A stretch of 64,000 nucleotides of DNA from contig CAXXPV010000003.1 of the NCBI GenBank assembly GCA_963675935.2, positions 310,001 through 374,000 of the forward strand, in the 5' to 3' direction. The notes beneath the pieces are model-generated. The model was not told the DNA's origin, ran no database searches, and saw only the letters and a list, made by a program, of their open reading frames with translations. The DNA is from G963675935 sp963675935 (lineage in GTDB: Bacteria; Planctomycetota; Planctomycetia; Pirellulales; Thermoguttaceae). Shown here one piece after another: positions 15,663-24,598 of the stretch (positions are counted from its first letter, which is position 1; the number at the start of each line of letters is the position of its first letter). Both the position numbers and the translations under genes were made by a program.

Positions 15663-17645
15663 TTACTCGCCTCTCTTCCGTCGCACAATGTCGTCCAACA
15701 ACGCGGCCTGCTGGGCGACGTCCAAACCTCCTTCACGCAACGCCCCGATCTGGCCGGGCCGCTGCCGCTCGATCTCTTCGCGCCGATGCGTTTCATAGAG
15801 ATCGTTCAACAAAACCTCGGGATCGGCCGACGGCTGGCCCATGGCCTCGGCCGTCTCGTCGATTCCGACCAAAAAGCTCTGCATGGCCGGGTCGTCGAAC
15901 GCGAGCATCAGCCGGTCGAACGACAACTCGCCGCTCTCGTCGGCCAATCGCCGGCACGCATCGAAAATCCGCCGGCACATCGCATTGGTCATCGGCTCCT
16001 CGCCGAGCCGGGCGCGAATCGCCTCGAAACTCTCGGGATGCGCCACGATCAACTGCAAAACGGCCAATTCCCAGGCGTCGGGCGGCGTCAAAGACTCCAT
16101 CTCCGGTTCCGCTGCGGCTCCAGCCCCCGTCGGATTCAACCGCGGCGCGGGACGCGACGCCCCGCGACGCCGCAGCTCCGCCAACCGCCGCCGCAAATCC
16201 AACTCATCGACGCGGAACTTCGCCGCCAGCCGCTGCACAATTTTTTGCTCTTGTATCCTCGCGTCGCCGCTCGTGGCGTTGCTCAACCGAGGCGCCTTCG
16301 CCACAATGCCCAGCAGATGCTCGATCGCCCGGCCGGCGCCGTGAACATCGCGCTCGACATCAATGTCGCGCGTGGCCACGGTAAAGGCGTGTTCCAAAGC
16401 GTCGATCGCGCGTGTGTTCAGCAATTCCTCGAAAGCCGCCGCGCCGTATTTGTGCAGATAGTCGCAAGGGTCAAGGTCTTCCGGCAACGTGAGAATTTGC
16501 AGATCGGCCTGCTGGGCAACGAAAAGCTCGAGCACCTCGTTCGCCCGCTTCGTGCCGGCCTCGTCGCCGTCGAGCACCAAGACGATGCGGATGCGGTCGG
16601 CATGGCGTTTCAGGATTTTGATGTGTTGCTCGCCCACTGCGGTGCCCAGCGCGGCCACGGCGTTGGTGAACCCATACTGATGGGCCACGATCACGTCGGT
16701 GTAGCCCTCCATGACCAGGGCCGTTTTGGTCTTTCGGATTGTGTCGCGGGCGAGATCGAGACCGTAAAGCAGCTTGCTCTTCGTGAACAGCGGCGTTTCG
16801 GGCGAATTGACGTATTTCGCCGGACTCTTGCTTCCCAATTCCGGCAACACCCGGCCGCCGATGCCCACCGGACGTCCCTGGGCGTCGCGGATCGAAAAAA
16901 GCACGCGACCGCGGAACCGATCGAAAAGGCCCCCGCCCTCGCTCGGACGAATGAGGATACCGATGGTTTCCAGGATTTTCGCCCGGCGATCGAGCTTGGC
17001 CCGATCCGCACTGGTCTTTACGTTCCGTAAAATCCAATCGCGTTCGAGCGGTGAGAAGCCGAGATGGAACTTTTCGATGCACTCGGCCGAGATGCCGCGC
17101 TCGGCGAGGTAGCGTCGAGCGGCGTCGGCTTCCGGCATGTTCAGCAAACAATCGTGATATTGTCCTTCGGCCCAAGCGGCGGCTTGAAGCAGCGTTCGCT
17201 TGGCTTGGATGCTGCTGGTCGCCGGCGCGGCTGCGTAAGAACCGTCGGGCGATTCGAGCGATTCCTCGGCCAGACTGCTTAAAATCGCATTGGGATCGAC
17301 ATTGTCGAACGAGTGCGACTGCGGCTTTTGCTTTTCGATGGCGATTCCGGCCCGATCGGCCAACATTTGCAGGGCCTCGCGAAATTCGACGCCTTCCATC
17401 TTCATGATGAAACTGAAGACGTCGCCGCCGATGTCGCACACCCAGCACTTGAACGATTGCCGCTCGGGGTTGACCTGGAGGCTGGGGCGGGAGTCGTCGT
17501 GCCAGGGGCAGAGGCCGACGTAGTTCCGGCCTTGGCGGCGCAACTGGATATGGCTGCCCACCAGATCGACGATGTCGATCTGCTGTTTGACCCGCTCTTT
17601 AACATCGAACGAGTCGGCGGCCACTGTTAGCTCCCGGACGGGCAT
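15663..17645 (-). CDS. dnaG: DNA primase DnaG
   Basis: Makes RNA primers for replication. From the ATG at 17645 (MPVRELTVAADSFDVKERVK) it is 660 residues; the longer frame upstream looks non-coding. The CHC2-type zinc finger is CPWHDDSRPSLQVNPERQ...CWVC, near residues 45-68. The Toprim core carries VVEGYTDVI-like ALVMEGYTDVIVAHQYG, the ALGTAVGEQH segment and IVLVLDGDEAGTKRANE. A C-terminal helicase-binding-like domain follows LEPVL-poor linker sequence (about residues 440-660). It lies directly upstream of rpoD and is probably co-transcribed with it. Confidence 0.94.
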   Translation of the reverse strand: MPVRELTVAADSFDVKERVKQQIDIVDLVGSHIQLRRQGRNYVGLCPWHDDSRPSLQVNPERQSFKCWVCDIGGDVFSFIMKMEGVEFREALQMLADRAGIAIEKQKPQSHSFDNVDPNAILSSLAEESLESPDGSYAAAPATSSIQAKRTLLQAAAWAEGQYHDCLLNMPEADAARRYLAERGISAECIEKFHLGFSPLERDWILRNVKTSADRAKLDRRAKILETIGILIRPSEGGGLFDRFRGRVLFSIRDAQGRPVGIGGRVLPELGSKSPAKYVNSPETPLFTKSKLLYGLDLARDTIRKTKTALVMEGYTDVIVAHQYGFTNAVAALGTAVGEQHIKILKRHADRIRIVLVLDGDEAGTKRANEVLELFVAQQADLQILTLPEDLDPCDYLHKYGAAAFEELLNTRAIDALEHAFTVATRDIDVERDVHGAGRAIEHLLGIVAKAPRLSNATSGDARIQEQKIVQRLAAKFRVDELDLRRRLAELRRRGASRPAPRLNPTGAGAAAEPEMESLTPPDAWELAVLQLIVAHPESFEAIRARLGEEPMTNAMCRRIFDACRRLADESGELSFDRLMLAFDDPAMQSFLVGIDETAEAMGQPSADPEVLLNDLYETHRREEIERQRPGQIGALREGGLDVAQQAALLDDIVRRKRGE

Positions 17646-17790
17646 AAGGCGAAATCCATTTCGCGGTTCTGTCGTGCTTACTTGCCGGCAAATCCGTTTG
17701 CCGGATTGGCCGGGGAAAAATCCGATGTCCCCGATCAATGGGCCAAATTATAAGACCAGGGGCAAAACGGGTCAAGAACACGAAAGTAGG

Positions 17791-17929
17791 GTGTGCGGCC
17801 ATATTTTCTGGCAGATAGGCAATTCCGTCATTCTGAGCGCAGCGAAGAATCTCGTTTTCCTCGCGGCGCGGGCGAGATTCTTCGCTGCGCTCAGAATGAC
17901 CGATCTTGCTAGAAAAAATGGCCGCACAC
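17791..17929. mobile_element. Family B palindromic MITE, copy 1 (139 bp)
   Basis: The ends are GTGTGCGGCCATATTTTCTG and its inverted, slightly diverged partner ...AGAAAAAATGGCCGCACAC. The middle is the shared hairpin CGTCATTCTGAGCGCAGCG. Perfect 8-bp target duplications AAAGTAGG flank it (17783-17790 and 17930-17937). There is no ORF, so it needs a transposase in trans. It inserted into the end of the repeat at 18099-18264, next to the family D copy. Confidence 0.92.
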
Positions 17930-17940
17930 AAAGTAGGTCC

Positions 17941-18097
17941 CAGGAGAATTGCAAAGTCGCATCTTGGGGATAGATGGGAAAAACCGTCATTCTGAGCGTA
18001 GCGAAGAATCTCGTTGGCCCGCAGGAACTTACGCGATACCACGGAGATTCTTCGCTACGCTCAGAATGACGGTTTCCTGGACTTTGCAGTTGTCCTG
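17941..18097. mobile_element. Family D palindromic MITE, copy 1 (157 bp)
   Basis: Ends CAGGAGAATTGCAAAGTC and GACTTTGCAGTTGTCCTG surround the CGTCATTCTGAGCGTAGCG hairpin and a spacer GTTGGCCCGCAGGAACTTAC. Perfect 10-bp target duplications AAGTAGGTCC flank it (17931-17940 and 18098-18107). The second copy at 58460-58616 has exactly the same length. Confidence 0.92.
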
Positions 18098-18098
18098 A

Positions 18099-18264
18099 AG
18101 TAGGTCCCGCCTGCCGGGCGGGACTTTTTCGGCTGTAGGAGGCGACTCCCGTCGCCGATTGTCCGAAATTGTGCCGAAAATCGGCGACGGGAGTCGCCTC
18201 CGACAGTGAAAACTGATCTGCCCTGCCCCAACATCCAAGTCCCGCCCGGCAGGCGGGACCTACT
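18099..18264. repeat. Palindromic element with an inner palindrome (family E)
   Basis: Outer arms AGTAGGTCCCGCCTGCCGGG and CCCGGCAGGCGGGACCTACT enclose an inner palindrome at 18133-18206 (CTGTAGGAGGCGACTCCCGT with its complement). A related inner palindrome lies at about 41430-41495. The left terminus of this element was the target of both family D and family B insertions. Confidence 0.85.
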
Positions 18265-18484
18265 GGCGAAACTTACAGTTGGTCAGCAAGTCTTCGGATT
18301 TCCAATTTTCCGAGCCACAGCACCACTCACAAGAGTTGTTTACGCAAACACAAGACAGTGCTGATTGCGCCAGCTATCCATCTTAACTTTTCAACGAGCG
18401 AAAAATCGAACGGAATTTTTATCCGAGCGATGACAGTATAACCCCAATCCGTGGGGGTTCAAGATTGAAAAGAGGGCCAAGGGC
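18265..18484. other. Gap without a gene
   Basis: AT-richer text with no convincing ORF. ATAACCCCAATCCGTGGGGG...TT at about 18437-18462 can fold into a weak hairpin downstream of the pseudogene. Confidence 0.5.
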
Positions 18485-19381
18485 CTACAGTTTTTTGGCG
18501 TCGATGGCATAGCCGTCTTTGCGGTTGCCGAGATTCTTGTGAACATCGGCCTCGATCGAGTAGCTCATCTGCTGCACCGAGCCGTCGCAGAAGGCCATGT
18601 GGAAGCCGGTGGCGTGGGCGCTGCCAAAAATCTTGTTGTCGATGTAGCTTTCCATATCTTGCTGCGGCGTGCCGGCGGTGAATCGGCTTGTGTCGACGTC
18701 GAAACCGGAACACCAATTCTCGTTGTCGCCGCCGTCCTCGCCGGTGAAGTAGTAGGTGGGGCACAAATACTTCTCGCCGATCAAGGTTGATAGATTACGC
18801 CGTCCAACGTCGCTTGGCCTCCGCTGATCGGGGTACTGTTCTGGTTGGTCAATTGCGGCGTCCGTGTCGCGTCGTCGAAGTTTTCCGTGAAAAACATTGG
18901 TCATCGTTACCGCGTGCTTGCCCGGAAAACGCGTGCTTGCCCGGAAAGCGTCCTTGGGCCATGCCCTGAGAGTACCCCAAACGCGGCCATCGAACTCCGG
19001 GCCTGTCTTCGCCCGGTTCCGCATGATCTGGCAGCCGTTTTCACCATGCGGGTCGTCGGCGTCGCGCTGAAAATCGTAGTAGGCCAGCAGATCGTCGCGC
19101 TGGCGCAGTTGTTGGCTGAACGCCTGCCACTTTCGGAAAGGCTTCAACGGCGTCTCTTGAATGTTCTTGAGCGCCTCGTAGTGGGCAATCGCACATGCCC
19201 AAGGCAAAAACGGCTCGTCGGGCCGATATTGGTCGAACTTCTGCCAAAGCACCCGGGCGGTGTCCTGCAAAACGTCCTCGGCGTCGTCCGGGCGAGTCAG
19301 CAGGGCCGCCACGTAGCGGTAGAGTTTTTGCTCATAGCGGGTGTAGAGCGCAACGAATTGTTCGGGATTGACAGGAGGCAT
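18485..19381 (-). pseudogene. Mosaic: truncated ECF-type sigma factor joined to a DUF1559 tail
   Basis: One 298-codon open frame joins unrelated pieces. It begins MPPVNPEQFVALYTRYEQKL and continues through LLTRPDDAEDVLQDTARVLW, region 2 of a planctomycete sigma-70 factor (TIGR02989-like); region 4 is missing. The end, from TLIGEKYLCPTYYFTGEDGG to GFHMAFCDGSVQQMSYSIEA, is the last third of a DUF1559 prepilin-like protein. Between them, in another frame at about 18790-18890, FFTENFDDATRTPQLTNQNS looks like a third gene fragment. The junctions show no element ends. It is most likely deletion debris, although the fused frame happens to stay open. Confidence 0.75.
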
Positions 19382-20225
19382 ACCCTGGATACTCCCACAG
19401 TATCTCTTCAGTCTACTAAGAAGTCGTGGGAGATGCCGGAAATCTGCCTGGCGAGAGGGGGAAATTTTTTTGGAATGCGTCTTTAAGGGGGAAGTGCGAG
19501 ATTTCAGCGGAAAACACGGCGAACAAGTTCGCCGGCTAAACAACAGCGAGGAATCGGCACGACTGTTACGACCGTCAAACCTGGTTTGTTCGCTACGATC
19601 GAAGAAACTCTCTAAAGTCGCACCCCGGTAGGGATCGAAGTAATTCAACGGAAAGCTTGTTCCGCAGCGAAAGAGTTGTACGACTTTATCGCGAAGAACA
19701 GGCCGCAGGGGGGGAACCTGCCAACGGGAAGGCTTATGGCCTTCCAACGTCTGCTTAGGACTCTTGATAAGCGACGTGATTTGCCAGCCCCCCTCTGTCC
19801 GGCGGACAATTCTGCCGGAATATGTGCCGGGAGTTCGCGTGAATTGAAATAATTTGGCTGGAACACAACTTCCCTATTTTACGGATTTTCCCTGACTTCC
19901 GATTACCCTGGTTGCCGATGTAATTAGTACGGCGCAGGTCAGATGGAGCTGAACCACAGCCAAGAGATTGTAGCGAATTGCGGAGGGTTCCGACCCAGAT
20001 GCCCGTGAAACACCTGACGCGGAAAGCGGCAGGGACGATGGAGCGAGGAGAGGGAGCAGATTCACGGGCATTATGTTACGTGGCTAGGAGTGAAACGATC
20101 TTGAAAAGAGAAGATTGCAACGCTTCAAACCGCGTGGCGTAAAGGGACCAACAGCGATCGGCGTGACGCCCGTCACGCCGAGAATCAACCCAAACCAACG
20201 TGAATAGTATATCGGAGAGCCTGCG
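19382..20225. other. Long gap without a recognisable gene
   Basis: Contains one half-arm of the GGCGAACAAGTTCGCCGGCT family (19519-19539) and a 9-base inverted pair, GCCCGTGAA (about 20000) and TTCACGGGC (about 20060). GGCGTGACGCCCGTCACGCC at about 20160 is a short palindrome just before the HTH/receiver gene and could be an operator. No ORF with family character was seen. Confidence 0.5.
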
Positions 20226-20798
20226 ATGAAGGTTTTCACAACTGGTCAGGTCGCCAAGATATGTAAGGTGGCCCCACGCACCGTCAGCAAGTGGTTCGAC
20301 TCGGGCCGGCTGAAAGGGTATCGTATCCCCGGATCGCAAGACCGCCGGATTCCACGAGAATACTTGATCAAGTTTCTCAAGGAACACGGCATGCCTTTGG
20401 GCGATCTGGAAGACGAGGCAATGGCCAAAGTTCTGATCGTTGCCCAGGATCAGGTCTTGATCGAGAACCTCAAGCGGGAATTGCCGCAAGAGCGTTCGTT
20501 CCGAGCGGCCGTGGCCGCGAGCGGATTCGACGCCGGCATTCAAGCCGAGAGTTTCCATCCGGACTGCATCATCGTCGATTTTTCGATCGGCCGGACGGAA
20601 GCGTTGCAGATTTGCCAAAATCTGCGCCGCAACACCGAGTTCGCCGAGGTGATCCTCATCGCCTTGTTGCCCGACGACGGCAGCACCTTGAGCTTCGATC
20701 GCTCGGCCATCAACGAGACGTTCAAGAAGCCGTTCGATTCGGCGTTGCTCGCCGAGCGGCTCCGGACGCTCATTGGCGCGAAGAAAGAGCTTGTTTGA
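20226..20798 (+). CDS. MerR/excisionase-type HTH fused to a receiver-like domain
   Basis: A 190-residue putative regulator. Residues 1-55 (MKVFTTGQVAKICKVAPRTV, SKWFDSGRLKGYRIPGSQDR) form an excisionase/MerR-like winged helix. Residues about 67-185 resemble a response-regulator receiver: KVLIVAQDQVL at strand 1, CIIVDFSIGRTE with the phospho-acceptor-position Asp, and ETFKKPFD with the conserved Lys. The strand-1 acidic pair is reduced to a single Asp, so phosphorylation is doubtful. No histidine kinase is adjacent. The ATG lies 3 bases after GAGAGCCTGCG, and a strong terminator follows. Confidence 0.8.
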   Translation: MKVFTTGQVAKICKVAPRTVSKWFDSGRLKGYRIPGSQDRRIPREYLIKFLKEHGMPLGDLEDEAMAKVLIVAQDQVLIENLKRELPQERSFRAAVAASGFDAGIQAESFHPDCIIVDFSIGRTEALQICQNLRRNTEFAEVILIALLPDDGSTLSFDRSAINETFKKPFDSALLAERLRTLIGAKKELV

Positions 20799-20866
20799 CG
20801 GTGAAGCGATTCGAGACACCCGCGTCTCGAATGAAATAGTAAACACGATCGCCGATTCAATTTAAT

Positions 20867-20904
20867 CCGTCGCGGATTGACCCCCGCGACGGTTCATTTT
20901 TTCT
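20867..20904 (+). terminator. Rho-independent terminator
   Basis: Stem CCGTCGCGG/CCGCGACGG with an 8-base loop, then TTCATTTTTTCTT. It ends the HTH/receiver transcript and separates it from the ParDE-type pair. Confidence 0.8.
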
Positions 20905-21075
20905 TGAGGGGCGAAAAACGCAAAAGCCAGGGTCGCGCCGCTCACTAGTGGGGGTGGCCGGCTCACTCTGTTTTCTGGATGTACGTTGTCAATCCATTGC
21001 CAAAGATTGCCAACAATCGTATGATGGAATATAGGGAGGACATTAACTGGCTCTCTTGATCGGAGGAAAACCGGC

Positions 21076-21342
21076 ATGAACACCGCGACTATGGAAACGA
21101 TGAACGTTGCTTTGCCAAAGCCGATGAAGGTCTATGTTCACACGCAAGTGGCCGAGCGGGGCTACAGCAGCGCGAGCGAGTACATTCGGGAGTTGATCCG
21201 TTCCGACCAAGATGAGCGAGCGCGGACCGCGCTGGAAGCCGAAATTGTCAAAGGTTTGCAGAGCGGCAAGCCGACGCCGATGACTCGGGAGGATTGGAAA
21301 GCGATACGCCAAGAGGTTCGCAGGCGTCGCGCCAAGGGATAG
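21076..21342 (+). CDS. ParD-like antitoxin
   Basis: An 88-residue ribbon-helix-helix protein. ALPKPMKVYVHTQVAERGYS gives the N-terminal strand and helix, and ASEYIRELIRSDQDERART is the typical ParD second helix. The C-terminal half (EDWKAIRQEVRRRRAKG) is charged and would wrap the toxin. CGGAGGAAAACCGGC precedes the ATG. An internal ATG at 21091 is possible. The toxin gene starts 32 bases after the stop, consistent with one autoregulated operon. Confidence 0.85.
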   Translation: MNTATMETMNVALPKPMKVYVHTQVAERGYSSASEYIRELIRSDQDERARTALEAEIVKGLQSGKPTPMTREDWKAIRQEVRRRRAKG

Positions 21343-21374
21343 ATCGGCGGCATCTTCTTTCCCGAGGCTCGGGC

Positions 21375-21698
21375 ATGAAAAAGTCAATTGTCAAAAGTCC
21401 CCAGGCATATCGGGATCTTGTTGAAATTGCCGATAGCATCGCCCAGGACAGCATCGACGCCTCGGATCGTTTCCTCGATGCAGCGGAAATGACCTTTGAT
21501 TGCTTGGCCGAAACGCCGGAAATCGGCAGCCTTTGCCCTTTCAAGAATCCGCTGGCTGTGGAAATTCGCGTCTGGCCCGTGCGGCAATTCAAGAGATACC
21601 TGATTTTCTACCGTTCCGAGTTGAATAGCGTTTCTATTGTTCGAGTTCTGCATGGCGCTCGTGATTGGCAATCGCTCATTGAATTTGAGTTGCCGTAA
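21375..21698 (+). CDS. ParE/RelE-superfamily toxin
   Basis: A 107-residue protein from the ATG at 21375. KSPQAYRDLVEIADSIAQDS, FLDAAEMTFDCLAETPEIGS and EIRVWPVRQFKRYLIFYRSE fit the ParE fold, closing with SIVRVLHGARDWQSLI, the usual ParE tail. ParE-type toxins poison gyrase, RelE-type ones cut mRNA; ParD pairing favours the former. A REP unit lies immediately downstream (21724-21774). Confidence 0.87.
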   Translation: MKKSIVKSPQAYRDLVEIADSIAQDSIDASDRFLDAAEMTFDCLAETPEIGSLCPFKNPLAVEIRVWPVRQFKRYLIFYRSELNSVSIVRVLHGARDWQSLIEFELP

Positions 21699-21723
21699 CG
21701 TTTGACCAAGCGGCGATTCCCGG

Positions 21724-21774
21724 CGACGCGGAGCGTCGCAACGGGTATGTTCCCACGCGGAGCGTGGGAACAAG
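21724..21774. repeat. Solo REP pair
   Basis: GACGCGGAGCGTCGCAACGG followed by TGTTCCCACGCGGAGCGTGG. This is one complete boundary of the RAYT element (as at 13687-13736) without a partner, between the toxin gene and the next convergent gene. Confidence 0.85.
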
Positions 21775-21777
21775 ACG

Positions 21778-24519
21778 CTACTTCTGCTCTTCCACGACGA
21801 TCATCCACCCCTTGCCCGGCTCGATGGTGATCGAATCGGTCGGCTTCCAGGTCTTTTCGCTTTGGAACTTCTCGACTGCCGGGGCGTGAAGCACGGCCTT
21901 GGCCGGATCGAGGCCGAGCGATTTCCAATCGATCTGGAGCTTGACCTCCGTCGGCTTCGCGGTCCAATTGGCAATGGCCACGAGCGACTTGCCGGGCTTG
22001 CGGAAGACCGTGGCCCGCACGTCTTTGTTGTCGGTCTTGATCGGGCAACGCGGATCCCAGAAACCGAGCAGTTCCGTGCCGGCCATTCCGAATTCGTCGC
22101 GCAATTTCCAGATGGGTCGCGGATCGCCGGCCCAACCCAAACGGTTTGTCATTCCGAAAACCGCGCCTCGCCACGGATTGCCGCCGCCTTCGAGCATCTC
22201 GCCCATCAGCCCGAACGGAATGCCCGATATCTCGACCAGCCAGTAGTCGGGCGGCGTGTCGTAGCCGAACCCTTCGCCATACCAGAGGCGATGATAATAG
22301 GGGAAGCCCTGCATGTAGCAGTAGGCCGAGGGCGTCATGCCGGCGTGCGGATTAAAATGGCTCCAAGAATGCATGTCGGCCAGAAGCCGCTTTCCGGCCT
22401 TCTCGAAAATTCGATGGGCACGCTGAAACGCCTTCCGGTCGAGTGAAGTGTCGTCGACGTAGATGCCGTCGATGTCGATTTCGCGCAGCATGAAGGCCAA
22501 GCCTTCGAGGTAAAAATTATCGAGCCTTGAATCGGGCGTGGTCAGCACCGACAAATCGAGCATTCCTTTGTAGCGTCCGCCAAGCACGTCGCGCCAAGCG
22601 GGAATGTAGCCCGTCGTGCCCAGATGCTCGATCAGCCAGGGATGCGGACCGTTGGGATTTACGAGCGACCTCGCGTCCTTGCCGGGACCGGGACAGATGA
22701 TCTCCCCGTTCATGCTCCAAAATGCGAACAGTTCGGGCAGATTGTTGGTGATTTCGCGGGTGGTGTAATAAACTTTCGCCTTGATGCCATTCTTATGAGC
22801 GTCGGCGACGCACTTTTTCAACAGCGGCATCGACAGCTCGAAAAAAGGATAATTGATTGTCGGGTTTTGCTCCCTCGATTGATGGATGTTCAACAGATTG
22901 GCGCCCTTGGCTTTCACCCGCGAGACATCTCGCAGGTCGGCTTCGGTGTCGGCCCCGCCGCCGGGATGGCAGTAGCGCATGGCCCATTGCTCGTCGGTCG
23001 CCAGCGGCTTGAAGGGCGTCAGGAACAGGTCGAAATTGTAGCCGCCGATCCAATAATTGCCCTGTTGAATTTGCCGAATCTCGCGGGGGCCGCTCACGGC
23101 GCGAACCGTTACCGCGTTTCCGGTTTCCATCAGTCGGATGCCGCCGCCGCGGCCATCGGCGCCGCCCCATGACTCGGGTACGTTGAGCGGCCGGTATTGG
23201 TAATAGCAATTGATCAGCGGCGACTGATAGTTGTAGCCTTTCAGTTGCAGCTTGAATCCGGCGTTGACCGCGCCCATCCAAAAGCCGTCCTGGTTCACTT
23301 TCGGATCCCATTTCCAGTCGATGACGCCGGACGGGCGCAACCCTCCGCGGCGGCCCAGGCCCATGAAGTATTTCGCGCACTCGTTGCGGACGGCGAACTC
23401 CAACCGGATGTCGCGAATCTTTTCTGTCACACTCTGGCGGAGCAAATCGCACCGATATCGGACGAATCCGTCGTATTCCATCAGGCCCGAGATGATAAAC
23501 GCGAGGGCCGGCTCGCCGGCGGGGCCGCATGAGAGCAATGTATGCCACTCGACCGCGCCAGCCTGTTGGCGTGTGAATTCAACCTTGTCGGGCCGAATGA
23601 CCATTTCGCCCTTTTCCGTTTCCACGACCAACCGGAACGGCTCGGCCAGGATCGGTGTGCCTTCGCCACGCTCGATCGCCGTGTTGCCTTCGTTGAAAAA
23701 CGAGCGGATTTGCGCCGGCAAGCCGTTCTCGCCAATGGACAGTTCTCGTCCGAGAAATTTTAGTGTGTTTCCATCGCGGCGGATCGGCGTATATGGTTTC
23801 GTAACGACGTTGTCGTCCAATCCGATGGTCGAATCAAGCCAGCGAAGCCGCGAGAGCCGCCAACTATCGCGGTCGCCGTGGTCGGCAAGCGGCTTGCCGG
23901 CAACGTCGAGCCGCACGGCGACGTCCGCCTCGCTGGCATCGGCCCCGTTTTTGACTTTTATCGTGCCTTGATAAAAACCTTTGGCGTCGGCCGGCACATC
24001 GACGCCGACCCACAGGGCTTGCAGTTTTCCCTTGGCGACGGAAATTTCTCTTAAGGGGAGGCGGCCGGGGCAATCGACTTTGTCAAATTGGAAACATCGT
24101 AGCCGGCTGTGGGGAATCGTGCCCGCGGGACCGGTCAAATCGCTGAACGTCATATACAAGTCGGCGTCCTTTTTCGCGGCGAACAGTCCGAGTTGGAAGA
24201 CGTAGAACTCGCCGGGTTGGGCCTTGCCCTTGAACGCTTGCGTATGACCCGACAAGTCAGCAAGCCATCTCTTCGGCAAACCTTTCGACCAGCGGATCGA
24301 ATGGGCGCGATCTTCGGTGAACACGGTCCAGTCGGTCTTCAGTCCGGCAACGAACGTGGCCACGGCATCGGCGCCGGCCAGATCGTCCATTTCGGATTTT
24401 CCGACGGGATCGAAGGTCGCACGGTCGGGAATCTCAATGAGCACGCCGTCTTTCGCCAAAGCGGACGCCGCGCCGACGGCAAGAACAATCAGAGCGAGAG
24501 CCAGTCGGTTCATTTTCAT
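21778..24519 (-). CDS. Large exported glycoside-hydrolase-like protein (DUF6067-type)
   Basis: A 913-residue protein with signal peptide MKMNRLALALIVLAVGAASALA. The N-terminal half is beta-rich (immunoglobulin- or galactose-mutarotase-like). The C-terminal half reads as a TIM barrel: KGANLLNIHQSREQNPTINY, NGIKAKVYYTTREITNN, EIDIDGIYVDDTSLDRKAF with a strand-end Asp pair, and RLLADMHSWSHFNPHAGMTP. LLGFWDPRCPIKTDNKDVRA leads into a final beta domain. It resembles glycoside-hydrolase-domain proteins annotated DUF6067, with unknown substrate. It is convergent with the ParDE pair, and the URO-D-like and GH20 genes follow on the same strand. Confidence 0.72.
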   Translation of the reverse strand: MKMNRLALALIVLAVGAASALAKDGVLIEIPDRATFDPVGKSEMDDLAGADAVATFVAGLKTDWTVFTEDRAHSIRWSKGLPKRWLADLSGHTQAFKGKAQPGEFYVFQLGLFAAKKDADLYMTFSDLTGPAGTIPHSRLRCFQFDKVDCPGRLPLREISVAKGKLQALWVGVDVPADAKGFYQGTIKVKNGADASEADVAVRLDVAGKPLADHGDRDSWRLSRLRWLDSTIGLDDNVVTKPYTPIRRDGNTLKFLGRELSIGENGLPAQIRSFFNEGNTAIERGEGTPILAEPFRLVVETEKGEMVIRPDKVEFTRQQAGAVEWHTLLSCGPAGEPALAFIISGLMEYDGFVRYRCDLLRQSVTEKIRDIRLEFAVRNECAKYFMGLGRRGGLRPSGVIDWKWDPKVNQDGFWMGAVNAGFKLQLKGYNYQSPLINCYYQYRPLNVPESWGGADGRGGGIRLMETGNAVTVRAVSGPREIRQIQQGNYWIGGYNFDLFLTPFKPLATDEQWAMRYCHPGGGADTEADLRDVSRVKAKGANLLNIHQSREQNPTINYPFFELSMPLLKKCVADAHKNGIKAKVYYTTREITNNLPELFAFWSMNGEIICPGPGKDARSLVNPNGPHPWLIEHLGTTGYIPAWRDVLGGRYKGMLDLSVLTTPDSRLDNFYLEGLAFMLREIDIDGIYVDDTSLDRKAFQRAHRIFEKAGKRLLADMHSWSHFNPHAGMTPSAYCYMQGFPYYHRLWYGEGFGYDTPPDYWLVEISGIPFGLMGEMLEGGGNPWRGAVFGMTNRLGWAGDPRPIWKLRDEFGMAGTELLGFWDPRCPIKTDNKDVRATVFRKPGKSLVAIANWTAKPTEVKLQIDWKSLGLDPAKAVLHAPAVEKFQSEKTWKPTDSITIEPGKGWMIVVEEQK

Positions 24520-24598
24520 TCTCCGGAGTGTCCATTTACACTAGCAGAGACAATCCGGCTGGTCAAGCAATGCAATGACGGCAATGTAATGAAAACAG

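Noticed and set aside
19645..20071. Possible small genes or an RNA gene in the 19.4-20.2 kb gap
   Set aside because: Short frames lack Shine-Dalgarno signals and family motifs; no tRNA T-loop pattern was found.
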